Of a DNA stretch of 64,000 nucleotides, positions 44,544-54,975 are shown one piece after another. This DNA comes from Albidovulum sediminis. GTDB lineage: Bacteria; Pseudomonadota; Alphaproteobacteria; Rhodobacterales; Rhodobacteraceae. The stretch spans positions 1,290,245-1,354,244 of the forward strand of contig NZ_JAOCQF010000001.1 in the NCBI RefSeq assembly GCF_025380365.1, given 5' to 3'. A model generated the notes under the pieces. The model made no database searches, was not told where the DNA came from, and saw only the letters and a list, made by a program, of their open reading frames with translations. The first letter of the stretch is position 1. Every line of letters starts with the position of its first letter. Both the position numbers and the translations under genes were made by a program.

Positions 44544-45191
44544 TCAGCGGCGGTGCTTGCGGAAGAAGCGGCGGTTGGCGGCGACGAATTCGCGCAGCGC
44601 CGCCGTCAGCCCGCCCAGTTCGCGCCCTTTCAGGTAGAAAAGCCCGGCGATGGCGCCGATGCTGGCGCCCAGCGTGTCGACGATCAGATCCCACATCGTG
44701 TCGATCAGGCCCGATTTTTGCATGTTCAGCCCGAAGATCTGGTCCATCGCGAACTCGAAGATCTCCCACAGCGTGCCGATCGAGAGCGCGAAACAGAAAC
44801 TGACGAAGGCCACCGCCCAGGCGGGCGCGGCATAACGGTCGCCCTCGAACAGCATGAAGACGAAGAGAAAGCCGACAAGGCCGAAGCCCACCGCCGACCC
44901 GCCGTGCAGGATCACGTCCCACCACCAGTAGCGGTTGTAGAAGTCGAACGCCTCGCCCAGGAAGATGGTGCCGAAGACGAAAAGGACGATCCAGCCGAAG
45001 AAGCGGACCGGGATGCGGATGCCGAAGCGGCGCGAGGCGACGACGGGCAGGATCGACAGTCCGAACGTGGCCGCACAGACGAAGGCGAGCGACCAGCGGC
45101 TTTCGATCAGCGCGACGACAAAGGCCACGACCAGAACGGCCCAGATGGCCTGGACGATCAGCGGCTGGCGCAGGAAGCGGCGATACATCAT
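44544..45191 (-). CDS. Membrane protein of the DUF2238/YjdF type
   Basis: The 215-residue protein has about six to seven transmembrane segments. A conserved acidic stretch reads LGEAFDFYNRYWWWDVILHG, and IGTLWEIFEFAMDQIFGLNM is followed by SGLIDTMWDLIVDTLGASIG. The E-x-x-E-F/D-T-M-x-D-L pattern matches DUF2238 (YjdF-like) proteins, whose function is unknown. Two consecutive ATGs, 45191 and 45188, are possible starts. It is convergent to selO and divergent from the EEP-family gene. Confidence 0.7.
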   Translation of the reverse strand: MMYRRFLRQPLIVQAIWAVLVVAFVVALIESRWSLAFVCAATFGLSILPVVASRRFGIRIPVRFFGWIVLFVFGTIFLGEAFDFYNRYWWWDVILHGGSAVGFGLVGFLFVFMLFEGDRYAAPAWAVAFVSFCFALSIGTLWEIFEFAMDQIFGLNMQKSGLIDTMWDLIVDTLGASIGAIAGLFYLKGRELGGLTAALREFVAANRRFFRKHRR

Positions 45192-45257
45192 CCAAGAAGA
45201 CTGGGTGCGACCTCATGCGGCTTCAAGTCCCGCGCGGAGGCGGGTACATCCCGAGGG

Positions 45258-45959
45258 ATGAGACTTCGACTTGCCTCCTACAATGTCCACAAGTGCGTGG
45301 GCCTCGACCGCCGCCGCAAGCCGGGGCGGATCGTCGACGTGATCAACGAGGTCGGCGCCGACATCGTGGCGTTGCAGGAGGTGGACCTGAGGCTCGGGAA
45401 CCGGCCCGCCGCCCTGCCGCTTCACCTGATCGAGCACGAGACGGATTTCCACGTCCCCGACTTCGCCCCCGAAAGCCCGAGCCTGGGCTGGCACGGGCAG
45501 GCGATCCTCATCAGGCGGGGGATCGCGATCCGCGACATCCGCCGCATTCTGCTGCCGGGGCTGGAGCCGCGCGGCGCGCTTCTGGCCGAGGGCGAGGCGG
45601 GTGGGCAGCCCTTCCGCATCGTCGCCGTTCACCTCGGGCTGCTCAGGCGCTACCGGCTGATGCAGATGGCGGCGATCCGGGCAGCGATGTCGACGCGCGA
45701 GGCGATGGCGACCGCGATCCTGGGCGATTTCAACGAATGGTCGTCGCGCGATGGCATGGCGCCCCTGGCGGATGCGTTCCGCGTCCATGCGCCGGGCCGG
45801 TCGTTCCCCGCCGCGCGGCCGATCGCGCGGCTGGACCGGATCGCGCTGTCCGAGGGCTGGCACCTGGGCGATGCGGGTGTGCATGTCTCGCCGCTGGCGC
45901 GGCTGGCCTCGGATCACCTGCCGGTCTGGGCGGATGTCAGGCTTTCGCCGGACGGTTGA
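45258..45959 (+). CDS. Endonuclease/exonuclease/phosphatase family protein
   Basis: The 233-residue EEP-fold protein begins MRLRLASYNVHKCVGLDRRR and has IVALQEVDLRLG (metal-binding Glu), FRIVAVHLGLLRRYRLMQMA (His), TAILGDFNEWSSRDGM (Asp/Asn) and LASDHLPVWADVRL (terminal Asp-His). It is a short cytoplasmic form without a signal peptide. Its last 23 bases overlap the 3' end of the convergent DMT transporter gene. Substrate (phosphodiester, inositol or nucleic acid) unknown. Confidence 0.9.
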   Translation: MRLRLASYNVHKCVGLDRRRKPGRIVDVINEVGADIVALQEVDLRLGNRPAALPLHLIEHETDFHVPDFAPESPSLGWHGQAILIRRGIAIRDIRRILLPGLEPRGALLAEGEAGGQPFRIVAVHLGLLRRYRLMQMAAIRAAMSTREAMATAILGDFNEWSSRDGMAPLADAFRVHAPGRSFPAARPIARLDRIALSEGWHLGDAGVHVSPLARLASDHLPVWADVRLSPDG

Positions 45960-46824
45960 TCAGGACGATCCCCACCGCGACCAGGACAAGGGCCGCGAAA
46001 AGCCGTGGGCCCACCGGCTCATCCAGCAGAAGCCAGCCGAGCGCCACCCCGAAGACCGGGGTGAGGAAGGCAAAGCTGGCCACGCCCGAGGCCGGGTAGA
46101 TCGACAGGAGCCAGAGCCAGAAGGCGAAACCGGCGGCCACGACGACGACGCCCTGATAGGCGAGCCCCGCGAGGTGGACGGGCTGAAGGTCGCGGATGAA
46201 GGGGCCGAAGAAGACCGAGGCGCCCAGCAGAAGCGGCACCGAGACGATCACCTGCCAGTAAAGCTGCATGTCGGGCCTGAGCGTGGACAGCCGCGAGGCC
46301 CGCGCGATCAGCGCGATGCCGGCCCAGCACATGGCCGCGACCACGGCGCAGAGATCGCCTGCAAGGCTGGCCTCGCCCCCGGCCGCGCGGTCGGTCAGGG
46401 CAAGCGCCACGCCGAGGAAGGCAAGCGCCAGCCCCGCCACGCGCATCGGCCTGAGCCGTTCGCCGGGAAGCAGGAAATGCGCCGCCAGCGCCATCCACAC
46501 CGGCATCGAATAAAGCAGCACCGCCGTTCGCGTCACCGTGGTCAGGTCGAGTGCGAGGAACATGAACAGGAACTCGAACCCGAAGACGAGGCCGACCGCG
46601 ATCCCCGGCCCGGCCATGTCGCGCGTGAGCCGCATGGGCCGGCCGCGCCAGCGCATCCATGCCCAGAGCGCGACCGCCGCGATGAGCGACCGCATGCCGG
46701 CGAAGAACACCGGCTGAAGGCCCGCGTTCACCATCTTGATGATGATCTGGTTGACCGCGAGAAAGAGCGCGAAGGCGACAAGCGCCCCGGCCCCGAAGGC
46801 GTCGATACCGTTCTTACGTTCCAT
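45937..46824 (-). CDS. EamA/DMT-family transporter
   Basis: The 295-residue protein has ten predicted transmembrane helices in two EamA repeats. Helix-4 regions read AVLLYSMPVWMALAAHFLLP and VASFAFLTPVFGVALGWLLL, and the pairs GERLRPMRVAGLALAFLGVA and DEPVGPRLFAALVLVAVGIV follow each. These are the standard (E/D)xx...(G/A)..L...G(V/I) positions. It overlaps the convergent EEP gene by 23 bp. It exports or imports an unknown metabolite. Confidence 0.9.
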   Translation of the reverse strand: MERKNGIDAFGAGALVAFALFLAVNQIIIKMVNAGLQPVFFAGMRSLIAAVALWAWMRWRGRPMRLTRDMAGPGIAVGLVFGFEFLFMFLALDLTTVTRTAVLLYSMPVWMALAAHFLLPGERLRPMRVAGLALAFLGVALALTDRAAGGEASLAGDLCAVVAAMCWAGIALIARASRLSTLRPDMQLYWQVIVSVPLLLGASVFFGPFIRDLQPVHLAGLAYQGVVVVAAGFAFWLWLLSIYPASGVASFAFLTPVFGVALGWLLLDEPVGPRLFAALVLVAVGIVLINRPAKA

Positions 46825-46961
46825 CCTGCGCCCCCGTCCGGTCGGCCCGAACGGACGCGCCCGACCGGGCAAAGTCAAGGGGGTGCGATTGCGGCTTGCC
46901 CATGGCGGGGCACATCGGGAGACTGTGCCCGACGTTCCCGACCGCGCTGGGGGAGAGCCGC

Positions 46962-47987
46962 ATGCCGTTCGACTGGTCCAGAACCCGCATCCATTGCCCC
47001 GTCGACCTTGAAAGCCCGGGCAGGCGGTGCGGCCATCTGCTGCTGCCCTGGTCGGACAATTCCAACCCGCTGGGCGGCCACCCGGTTCCGATCCTGATCG
47101 CGGCGGGGGCGCCGGGGCCGACGCTGCTGCTGACCGCGGGGGTTCATGGCGACGAGTTCGAGGGGCCGGTCGCGCTTCTGGACCTGTGGCGCGGGGTCGA
47201 TCCCGCCGGCCTATGCGGCCGGATCGTGGTTCTGCCAGCGTTGAACGCGCCCGCCGTCCGGGCCGCCTCGCGCACCTCGCCGCTGGACGGCGCGAACCTG
47301 AACCGCGCCTTTCCCGGCGACCCGGACGGCGGCCCGACGGCGCAGATCGCCCACATGGTGGAGGCGGTGCTGATGCCCGGCAGCGACGCGGCGGTGGATC
47401 TTCATTCGGGCGGCAAGGCCTCGTGGTTCCATCCCTGCGCCCTGCCCGCCCGCGCCGCCGACGGAACCATCGATGCCGCGAACATGGCGCTGGCGCGGGC
47501 CTTCGGCGCCCCGGCGATCTGGCTGCTGGGGTCGGGCAACGATGCCAGATCGCTGAACGGGGCGGCGACGCGGGCGGGCGTGCCGATGATCGCGGCGGAA
47601 CTGGGCGGGGGTGGCGCCATCGACCCGGCGCTGGTTGCGCTGGCCGGGCGCGGGCTGCGCAGGATCATGGCGCACCTCGGCATGATCGACGGCGGGCCGG
47701 AGGCGGAGAATGCCGATGCGGGCGTCTGGGAAACCGCCGATCCCGCTCTCAGGATCACCGCGCCGCTTGACGGGCTGGTCGAGCCGCTGGCCGCGGCGGG
47801 CGAACGGGTGGCGGCGGGCCAGCCGGTGGCGCGCTGGCTGTCGCTGGCGGAGCCGGACCGCGCGCCCCTGATCCTGACCGCGCCGCGCGACGCGCTGGTG
47901 CTGGCGACGGGGCGGCGCGGGCTGGTCGCGCAGGGCGAGATCGCCTGCCAGCTTGCCTCTGCCGTGGACGGGGCGCAGGGCCGCTGA
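46962..47987 (+). CDS. Succinylglutamate desuccinylase/aspartoacylase family protein
   Basis: The 341-residue zinc hydrolase has the metal motif TAGVHGDEFEGPVALLDLWR (His and Glu), NLNRAFPGD, and AVDLHSGGKASWFHP with the third ligand His. The C-terminal beta domain after about residue 245 resembles the lid of AstE/AspA relatives. GGGGGAG precedes the ATG. It sits 137 bp from a divergent EamA transporter. The acyl amino acid hydrolysed is unknown; no ast operon is present nearby. Confidence 0.9.
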   Translation: MPFDWSRTRIHCPVDLESPGRRCGHLLLPWSDNSNPLGGHPVPILIAAGAPGPTLLLTAGVHGDEFEGPVALLDLWRGVDPAGLCGRIVVLPALNAPAVRAASRTSPLDGANLNRAFPGDPDGGPTAQIAHMVEAVLMPGSDAAVDLHSGGKASWFHPCALPARAADGTIDAANMALARAFGAPAIWLLGSGNDARSLNGAATRAGVPMIAAELGGGGAIDPALVALAGRGLRRIMAHLGMIDGGPEAENADAGVWETADPALRITAPLDGLVEPLAAAGERVAAGQPVARWLSLAEPDRAPLILTAPRDALVLATGRRGLVAQGEIACQLASAVDGAQGR

Positions 47988-48067
47988 CGCCCGCGGCCGG
48001 AAATTCCCGCTTTCCCCACGCGCCCGAAGGGCTTAAACCCCCCGCCACGAGCACGGGAACCGGACGC

Positions 48068-48490
48068 ATGGCGGAAAGCATCATCGCGCGCTGCGAGGCC
48101 AAGGGCCTCAGGCTGACGGAACAGCGCCGGATCATCGCGCGCGTGCTGCAGGAATCCGAGGATCACCCGGATGTCGAGGAGCTTTACACCCGCGCCTGCG
48201 CGGTCGATCCGAAGATCTCGCTTGCCACGGTCTACCGGACCGTCCGGCTCTTCGAGGAGGCGGGGATTCTCGACCGGCTCGAATTCGGGGACGGGCGCGC
48301 GCGCTACGAGGATGCCGAGCGGGATCACCACGACCACCTGATCGACCTGTCCACAGGCGCGGTGATCGAGTTCTGCGACCCCGAGATAGAGGCGCTGCAG
48401 GAAAAGATCGCCGAAAGGCTGGGGTTCCGCCTGAAGGGACACCGGATGGAATTGTTCGGCGTGCCGCTCGGCGCCCGCAAGAAGGGCTGA
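48068..48490 (+). CDS. Fur-family metalloregulator, Mur/Fur type
   Basis: The 140-residue protein has a winged helix (GLRLTEQRRIIARVLQESED ... ISLATVYRTVRLFEEAGILD) and a dimerisation/metal domain. The metal region reads RYEDAERDHHDHLIDLSTGA and VIEFCDPEIEALQEKIAERL. The HHDHLID motif carries the metal-binding His residues. The absence of a CxxC structural zinc site and the C-terminal KGHRMELFGVPL fit alphaproteobacterial Mur/Fur, which often responds to Mn2+ or Fe2+. It is followed seven bases later by a DMT transporter gene. Target genes cannot be named. Confidence 0.92.
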   Translation: MAESIIARCEAKGLRLTEQRRIIARVLQESEDHPDVEELYTRACAVDPKISLATVYRTVRLFEEAGILDRLEFGDGRARYEDAERDHHDHLIDLSTGAVIEFCDPEIEALQEKIAERLGFRLKGHRMELFGVPLGARKKG

Positions 48491-48496
48491 GCGGTC

Positions 48497-49372
48497 ATGT
48501 CGAACCTGCGCGGGATCGGGCTGGTCCTTTTTGCCATGCTCGCCTTTTCGGTCGAGGACGCGCTGATCAAGTCGCTGACGCGGACGCTGCCCATCGGCGA
48601 GATCCTGATGATCGTCGGCGTGTCGGGAACGCTGGTGTTCCTGATCGCCGCGGGGGACGGCGGGCGGGCGGCGACGGTGCGGGCGACTTTCGTGCCGAGC
48701 CTGTTCCTGCGGACGCTTTCGGAGGGCGTCGGCGCGCTGAGCTTCGTCACTGCCCTGTCGATCCTGCCGCTGTCGACGGTGGCGGCGGTCTTTCAGGCCA
48801 CGCCGCTGGCGGTCACGGCGGGGGCGGCCGTCTTCATGGGCGAACGCGTGGGCTGGCGGCGCTGGCTGGCGGTGATCGTGGGCTTCGCCGGCGTCCTGAT
48901 GATCATCCGCCCGGGGTCCGAAAGCTTTCGCATCGAGGCGCTGCTGGTGATCCTCACCGTCGTGGTTATCGCCGCGCGCGACCTGCTGACCCGGCGCATC
49001 CCCACCTACATCCCCTCGGTCGCGGTATCCTGCCACGGCTTCTTCGCCGTTGCGGTCGCGGGTGCGGCGCTGATCGCGCTGGGCGATGTGCCGGTGATGC
49101 CCGATGGCCCGGCGCTGTGGAAGATCGCGCTGGTTATCCTGTGCTCGACCACCGGCTATTATGCCATCGTCGCGGCGATGCGGCTGGCGGAGGCCTCGGC
49201 GCTGATGCCGTTCCGCTATGCGCGGCTGGTTCTGTCGCTGGCCATCGGCGTCGTCGTCTTTGCCGAACGCCCCGACGCGATGACCCTTGCTGGGGCCGGC
49301 GTGATCCTGTGCGCGGCCTTCTACACCTACCTGAGGGAGCGGAAGATAGCGCTAACGGCGCGCGCCGCCTGA
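48497..49372 (+). CDS. EamA/DMT-family transporter
   Basis: The 291-residue protein has ten predicted membrane segments. The N-terminal FAMLAFSVEDALIKSLTRTL, the helix reading STVAAVFQATPLAVTAGAAV with FMGERVGWRRWLAVIVGF, and the C-terminal ALMPFRYARLVLSLAIGVVV with FAERPDAMTLAGAGVILC match two EamA repeats. The start lies six bases after the Fur-type gene, suggesting co-transcription, and eno follows after 72 bp. Substrate unknown. Confidence 0.9.
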   Translation: MSNLRGIGLVLFAMLAFSVEDALIKSLTRTLPIGEILMIVGVSGTLVFLIAAGDGGRAATVRATFVPSLFLRTLSEGVGALSFVTALSILPLSTVAAVFQATPLAVTAGAAVFMGERVGWRRWLAVIVGFAGVLMIIRPGSESFRIEALLVILTVVVIAARDLLTRRIPTYIPSVAVSCHGFFAVAVAGAALIALGDVPVMPDGPALWKIALVILCSTTGYYAIVAAMRLAEASALMPFRYARLVLSLAIGVVVFAERPDAMTLAGAGVILCAAFYTYLRERKIALTARAA

Positions 49373-50722
<1,350 letters not shown>

Positions 50723-50738
50723 GGCGCACGGCGCGCAC

Positions 50739-51074
50739 ATGGCCCTGGCGTTGAACCACGCGCTGGCCCTGGCGGTGGAGGCGTGGATGGTCTGGGCCGT
50801 CGCCCGATGGGGTTACGGGCTTGGGCCTTCGCCTGCGACCCGCCGGGGGCTGGCGCTGGCTGTCGTGGTCGTGGCGCTGGCGCTTTGGGGGCGTGTCGCA
50901 GCCCCGAAGGCTCCACGGCGCCTGAGCGGCGCAAAGCTCCTGTCCTTCAAGGTCGCGGCGGTCGCTACGGGTGCCGCGGCCACCCTGCCCGTGTACGGCA
51001 TGACACCTGCGGCGGCATTTTTCGTCATCGCGCTCGCGCAGCTGTCGCTGGCGCTCTGGCTGGACGCGCTTTAG
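50739..51074 (+). CDS. Small membrane protein, YrdB/DUF2568-like
   Basis: The 111-residue protein has three to four hydrophobic helices (MALALNHALALAVEAWMVWA; LALAVVVVALALWGRV; AAFFVIALAQLSLALWL) separated by a loop with APKAPRRLSGAKLLSFKVAA. The arrangement of a polar loop between helices 2 and 3 and the length match DUF2568 (YrdB). It starts 16 bases after eno and is probably co-transcribed. Function unknown. Confidence 0.65.
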   Translation: MALALNHALALAVEAWMVWAVARWGYGLGPSPATRRGLALAVVVVALALWGRVAAPKAPRRLSGAKLLSFKVAAVATGAAATLPVYGMTPAAAFFVIALAQLSLALWLDAL

Positions 51075-51084
51075 CCCCTGCGCG

Positions 51085-51855
51085 TCAGAGCGCGACCTTG
51101 TATTCCTGGATGGTGTTGCCGCCGTCCACGACGATCAGTTGCCCGGTCATGTAGCTGGCCTCTTCCGCCGCGAGGAAGAGGACGGCATGGGCCACCTCCT
51201 CGGGGCGGCCGGGGCGGCCTAAAGGCGTGTAGCGTCCCGCCGTAATCTCCGCCTCGCTGGACGAGCCGGTGCGAATCCAGCCGGGGCCGACGCAGTTGAC
51301 CGTCACCCCCTGCCCGCCCACGTCGATGGCAAGCGCCCGCGTCATGCCGAGGATGCCTGCCTTGGCCGAGGCATAGATGGCCGAGGTCGGGATGCCGACG
51401 ACCGGCCCGGTGACCGAGGACATCTGGACGATGCGGCCATAGCGCCGTGCCGTCATGCCGGGCAGGACCGCACGGGTCATACGGAAGACCGAGGTCAGGT
51501 TGATGTCGATGCCGAAGGCCCAGTCGGCGTCGGGCGTGTCGGCAAGCCGGCGCGATTCGGTGTCATGGCCGGTCTGGACCATGCCCGCGTTGTTCACGAG
51601 GATGTCGATCGGCCCCAGTGCTGCCTCCGTCTCGGCGATCAGGCGGTCGACATCCTCCTGCCGGGTGAGGTCGGCGGAGGCGGCAAAGGTGCCTTCCCCC
51701 CCGAGTTCGCCCCGGCGGTCATGGATGCGGGCGGTCGTCGATGTGATCGCGACGCGCGCGCCCGCCGCTTTCAGCACCCGCGCGCAGGCGAAGCCGATCC
51801 CGTCCGCACTGCCCGCCCCGGTGACAAGCGCCACACGCCCCGCTACACCTGCCAT
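51085..51855 (-). CDS. Short-chain dehydrogenase/reductase (classical SDR)
   Basis: The 256-residue protein has the cofactor-binding glycines in VALVTGAGSADGIGFACARV, LVNNAGMVQTG, the catalytic Ser in QMSSVTGPVVG and Y-x3-K as YASAK. Conserved VNCVGPGWIRTG and YMTGQLIVVDGG close the fold. The ATG at 51855 is preceded by GGAGG with proper spacing; a GTG two codons earlier is possible. It is convergent with the eno-DUF2568 transcript. Substrate not identifiable. Confidence 0.93.
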   Translation of the reverse strand: MAGVAGRVALVTGAGSADGIGFACARVLKAAGARVAITSTTARIHDRRGELGGEGTFAASADLTRQEDVDRLIAETEAALGPIDILVNNAGMVQTGHDTESRRLADTPDADWAFGIDINLTSVFRMTRAVLPGMTARRYGRIVQMSSVTGPVVGIPTSAIYASAKAGILGMTRALAIDVGGQGVTVNCVGPGWIRTGSSSEAEITAGRYTPLGRPGRPEEVAHAVLFLAAEEASYMTGQLIVVDGGNTIQEYKVAL

Positions 51856-52104
51856 CCTCACCCTCCCCTTGCCATCTCCGCAAAGCTAGGACGTCCCGGC
51901 ACGCATGGGAAGCCCCGTACCTCCCGCCCCTGCCGGCCGTCCCCCGCTATGCCGGAGTTTTCGAAGCTGCAAGAGCGACGGCGGGTTCTCCGCCGGGGCA
52001 AGAGAGACGGCCGATGTGACCCCGCAACCGGGGATCGGCCGGGAGATATCTCGGCCTGTTGCCGGGCGCCAGCCCGGACCCGCCCCCCGCTTCGCCTGGC
52101 GCGG

Positions 52105-54714
52105 TCAATCGAGCCCCGATCGGGCCTCGATGGACTTCTGCCCGGGCCATGCGAACAACAGGGTGCGTATCTTCTGACTGAGCCAGGCATCGACCGGATC
52201 GTAAAGGCGCCAGACCACGACCCCGCCCACGATCGCGAGTCCCCATGACACGGCGGGGTTGTCGCCAAGGAGCGGCCGGGCAATCGCCGCGAACTGGAAA
52301 TGCGAAAGGTAGATGATCAGCGATGCACCTGCGACCATGCGCAGCCCCGTCGCAAAGATCCTTGGAAGCTGGATCACAGGTAGCCAGACGAGCGTCAAGA
52401 CCGCGAGCGCGAAGAAGGCGGGCCCGATGCTCTGGTACCCGTTCATCTGCCAGGCTCCGACCAGCAGGATTGCGGTGACGACGGCCTTTTCAATCGCCGA
52501 CCTTGCCACCCCGGCGGCAACTCCGATCATGAATATCCAGGCCATCAGATGCGGCAGCCGACGAAACAGATGGTGCGTATCCACCATCGAATCCGAAACC
52601 GCGGCAACCGCGACCAGCGCCGCGGCAGCGCACGCGGTCGCCCGACAGGTCTGCCGCTCCGTCGTGCGGCGTGCAGCGGAAATGGAAAGGACCAGCATCA
52701 GGACGCAAAGTAGCTGCAGATAGACTTCGATGAACCAGGCCGATCCTTCGACCTTGGGGGAAATCCAGTTGCCGATGAAAAGGAACGCGGGCCATTCGCC
52801 ATAGCCGGTGGCCACGAAGTTGAGTAGGGTGAAGCCGAAGGTGATGAGCGCAATCCGTACCGCCAGGACAGCGATCGGCGCAACACTCGCGAACTGGAAG
52901 ACCTGCGGCAGGGTAAAGGCTGCGAATGACATGCCCGCCACGACGAGAAGCGTTTGCGCGCCACCGCCGCCATATCCCAGAAATTCGAAATGCCCCGCGA
53001 CGACCAGCATGATGGCAAGCGCGCGCAGCAGCGTCGGCGTATCCAGGGGTGTCGTCCAGCCGCGCTTGCCGGCCTGGGCTTCGAGGTCGGCGACGCGCAT
53101 CGCAGGCCAGTTCCCGGGGAGCCGCCCGAGAACGGATTCGAGTTCCAGCGAAACGGCGACGTAACTCAGGCTGTCGCCGCCGAGATCTTCGAACGAGGTG
53201 GCAGAGGTGACCGTGGCGCGCGGGAAATGGGCCTTGAAGACCCCGGCGACATCGCGCCGCCGCCTGAACAGGATCCGGTCAGCGAAGGCGCGAAGGCCGG
53301 TTCGCGCGAGGTCCTGGCGGGTGGCGGCGTTGTCCGTCGCCGGCATGTCCTCGAGCATGGCGCCGAGCGCCTGGAGATCGACCTTGCCCGATGGCTGGCG
53401 CGGCAGCGACTGAATCTGCACGATCCTGAAGCTTCCCGCCGGAACGCCAAGCCAGTCCGCCAGGTGGTGATCGAGGCCTTCGGCCGGCATCGCAGGTCCA
53501 TCCACCGCCATGACGAACAAGCCTTCGCCGCGCGCCACGCAGGCGGCCTCAAGACCCAAGCCCTGCAGATGCCGATCGATTTCGTCGAGGCCGATTCGGA
53601 GTCCGAACAGCTTCACGAAACGGCTCTTGCGCCCGACAATCTCAAAGAGCCCGTTCGGCAGGCGTTGCGCGATGTCGCCGGTCTTCAGCAAATTGCTGCC
53701 CTGCCCCTCAAGCAGGTCGGCGTCCGACTGGGCATAGCCCATCATCGTGTTGGGCCCGCGATAGCACAATTCGCCGGGCATTCCGTCCGCCAAGGGTCTG
53801 CCGAATTCGTCTGCGACCCACATCTCGCCTCCGGGGATGGCAATGCCGATGGCCGAAGGCGTATCAAGCGCCATTGCCGGAGGAAGATACGAAATGCGCG
53901 GCGCGGCCTCTGTCTGGCCGTACATGACGAAGAAGTCCCAGCCCTCGGCGCGGCCCCGCTCGGCCCATTGCCGGACACGGGCTGCGTCCAGGCGACCACC
54001 GGCCTGCGTCATGTAGCGCAAACTGCCGAGGTGGTCGGTGCGGATACGCGCCTTTTCCATCAGTTCGAAACTATGCGGAACGCCGGCAAGGCTCGTGCAT
54101 CCGCAGCGTTCGAAGATTTCCCAGAACCCTGCATCAACGACGGAACCCTCGGTCAGCACGATCGCCGCGCAGACGGCGAGATGCGAATTCACGACCGACA
54201 TTCCGTAGGAGTACTGGAACGGAAGTGCCATAGGCGCGCGATCCTGCGGTCCGAGAGCGAGGTACTCCGCGATCGAGGCGGCATTCGACGCGAGGTTCCG
54301 GTATGAAAGGCGCACCCATTTCGCCGACCCCGTCGAACCCGACGTGGACAGGAGCACGGCCAGGTCCGGATGCCAGTCGGTGGCGGCGGCACCGAGCCTG
54401 ACCAGTTCATCGGTCGCCGGCGAATAGAGATGGGCAAGCGACAGCCCGGTTGTCTCGGCGTCCTGATCTTGCCCCATCAGAAGCACGGGGCAGCTCGCAT
54501 TCAGCGCGGCGAGATAGGCGACGTACTGGCGGTAATGACCGCTGCACCGGATACCGATCGGCCCTGGTTCCCCGGCGATCCTGCTGGCGAACGCCTCGAC
54601 ATCCTCTCCCAGTTCTCGATAGCTCAGCATTTTGCCGTCGGGGAAGAAGAAGGCCGGCGATTCCGATTTGACGATTCTCCAGAATTCTTCGTTCTTGTCA
54701 GGGATCGACGACAT
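52105..54714 (-). CDS. Adenylation domain - acyl/peptidyl carrier - acyltransferase-3 membrane fusion protein
   Basis: The 869-residue protein joins three modules. Residues ~1-455 are an AMP-forming adenylation domain: STSGSTGSAK at 123-132, MYGQTEA at 264-270, TGD near 346, and the C-terminal lysine of PSGK at 444. Residues ~480-545 are a phosphopantetheine carrier with LGGDSLSYVAV and the attachment Ser at about 515. Residues ~558-860 are an acyltransferase-3 domain of about ten helices, beginning LLRALAIMLVVAGHFEF with the conserved His near 575. This predicts activation of an acid, loading onto the carrier, and transfer to a sugar or lipid at the membrane in one chain. The start at 54714 follows GGAG. 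The gene is visibly less GC-biased than its neighbours. The substrate is unknown. Confidence 0.87.
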   Translation of the reverse strand: MSSIPDKNEEFWRIVKSESPAFFFPDGKMLSYRELGEDVEAFASRIAGEPGPIGIRCSGHYRQYVAYLAALNASCPVLLMGQDQDAETTGLSLAHLYSPATDELVRLGAAATDWHPDLAVLLSTSGSTGSAKWVRLSYRNLASNAASIAEYLALGPQDRAPMALPFQYSYGMSVVNSHLAVCAAIVLTEGSVVDAGFWEIFERCGCTSLAGVPHSFELMEKARIRTDHLGSLRYMTQAGGRLDAARVRQWAERGRAEGWDFFVMYGQTEAAPRISYLPPAMALDTPSAIGIAIPGGEMWVADEFGRPLADGMPGELCYRGPNTMMGYAQSDADLLEGQGSNLLKTGDIAQRLPNGLFEIVGRKSRFVKLFGLRIGLDEIDRHLQGLGLEAACVARGEGLFVMAVDGPAMPAEGLDHHLADWLGVPAGSFRIVQIQSLPRQPSGKVDLQALGAMLEDMPATDNAATRQDLARTGLRAFADRILFRRRRDVAGVFKAHFPRATVTSATSFEDLGGDSLSYVAVSLELESVLGRLPGNWPAMRVADLEAQAGKRGWTTPLDTPTLLRALAIMLVVAGHFEFLGYGGGGAQTLLVVAGMSFAAFTLPQVFQFASVAPIAVLAVRIALITFGFTLLNFVATGYGEWPAFLFIGNWISPKVEGSAWFIEVYLQLLCVLMLVLSISAARRTTERQTCRATACAAAALVAVAAVSDSMVDTHHLFRRLPHLMAWIFMIGVAAGVARSAIEKAVVTAILLVGAWQMNGYQSIGPAFFALAVLTLVWLPVIQLPRIFATGLRMVAGASLIIYLSHFQFAAIARPLLGDNPAVSWGLAIVGGVVVWRLYDPVDAWLSQKIRTLLFAWPGQKSIEARSGLD

Positions 54715-54975
54715 TGCCACTCCAAACCAGGCAATCCGAGCGCACCGTTGGGGTGGATTCTAGCATGACCGTGTCCCAATTCACCATCTTCGCAGCGGGC
54801 CTGAAGTCACCCGATCCCCGGAAGACCTTGCCCGCGGGCGGTGCAAGGCAGGGGTTCGGATCAGCCACGACACCTGACCGGAAGGCGCGGCGGTTGTGAA
54901 TGTATCGGGCACAAAAGCGTTGTGGCGGTCTTGTCGGTCATGGGCTACCCAGCGGGCCAAACGAGGGAGCCCGCG

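Noticed and set aside
52108-52131. Imperfect palindrome around CCCGATCGGG near the 3' end of the fusion gene
   Set aside because: It lies within the coding region and lacks a T-run; probably a coincidence of GC-rich codons rather than a terminator.
54765-54899. Small plus-strand frame starting MTVSQFTIFAAGLKSPDPRK between the fusion gene and rarD
   Set aside because: It has no convincing ribosome-binding site or recognised domain. It could be a short gene or remnant, but the evidence is too weak to list.
54894-54914. TTGTG-N11-CACAA inverted repeat upstream of rarD
   Set aside because: The arms are only five bases long and occur easily by chance; mentioned with rarD but not called as an operator.
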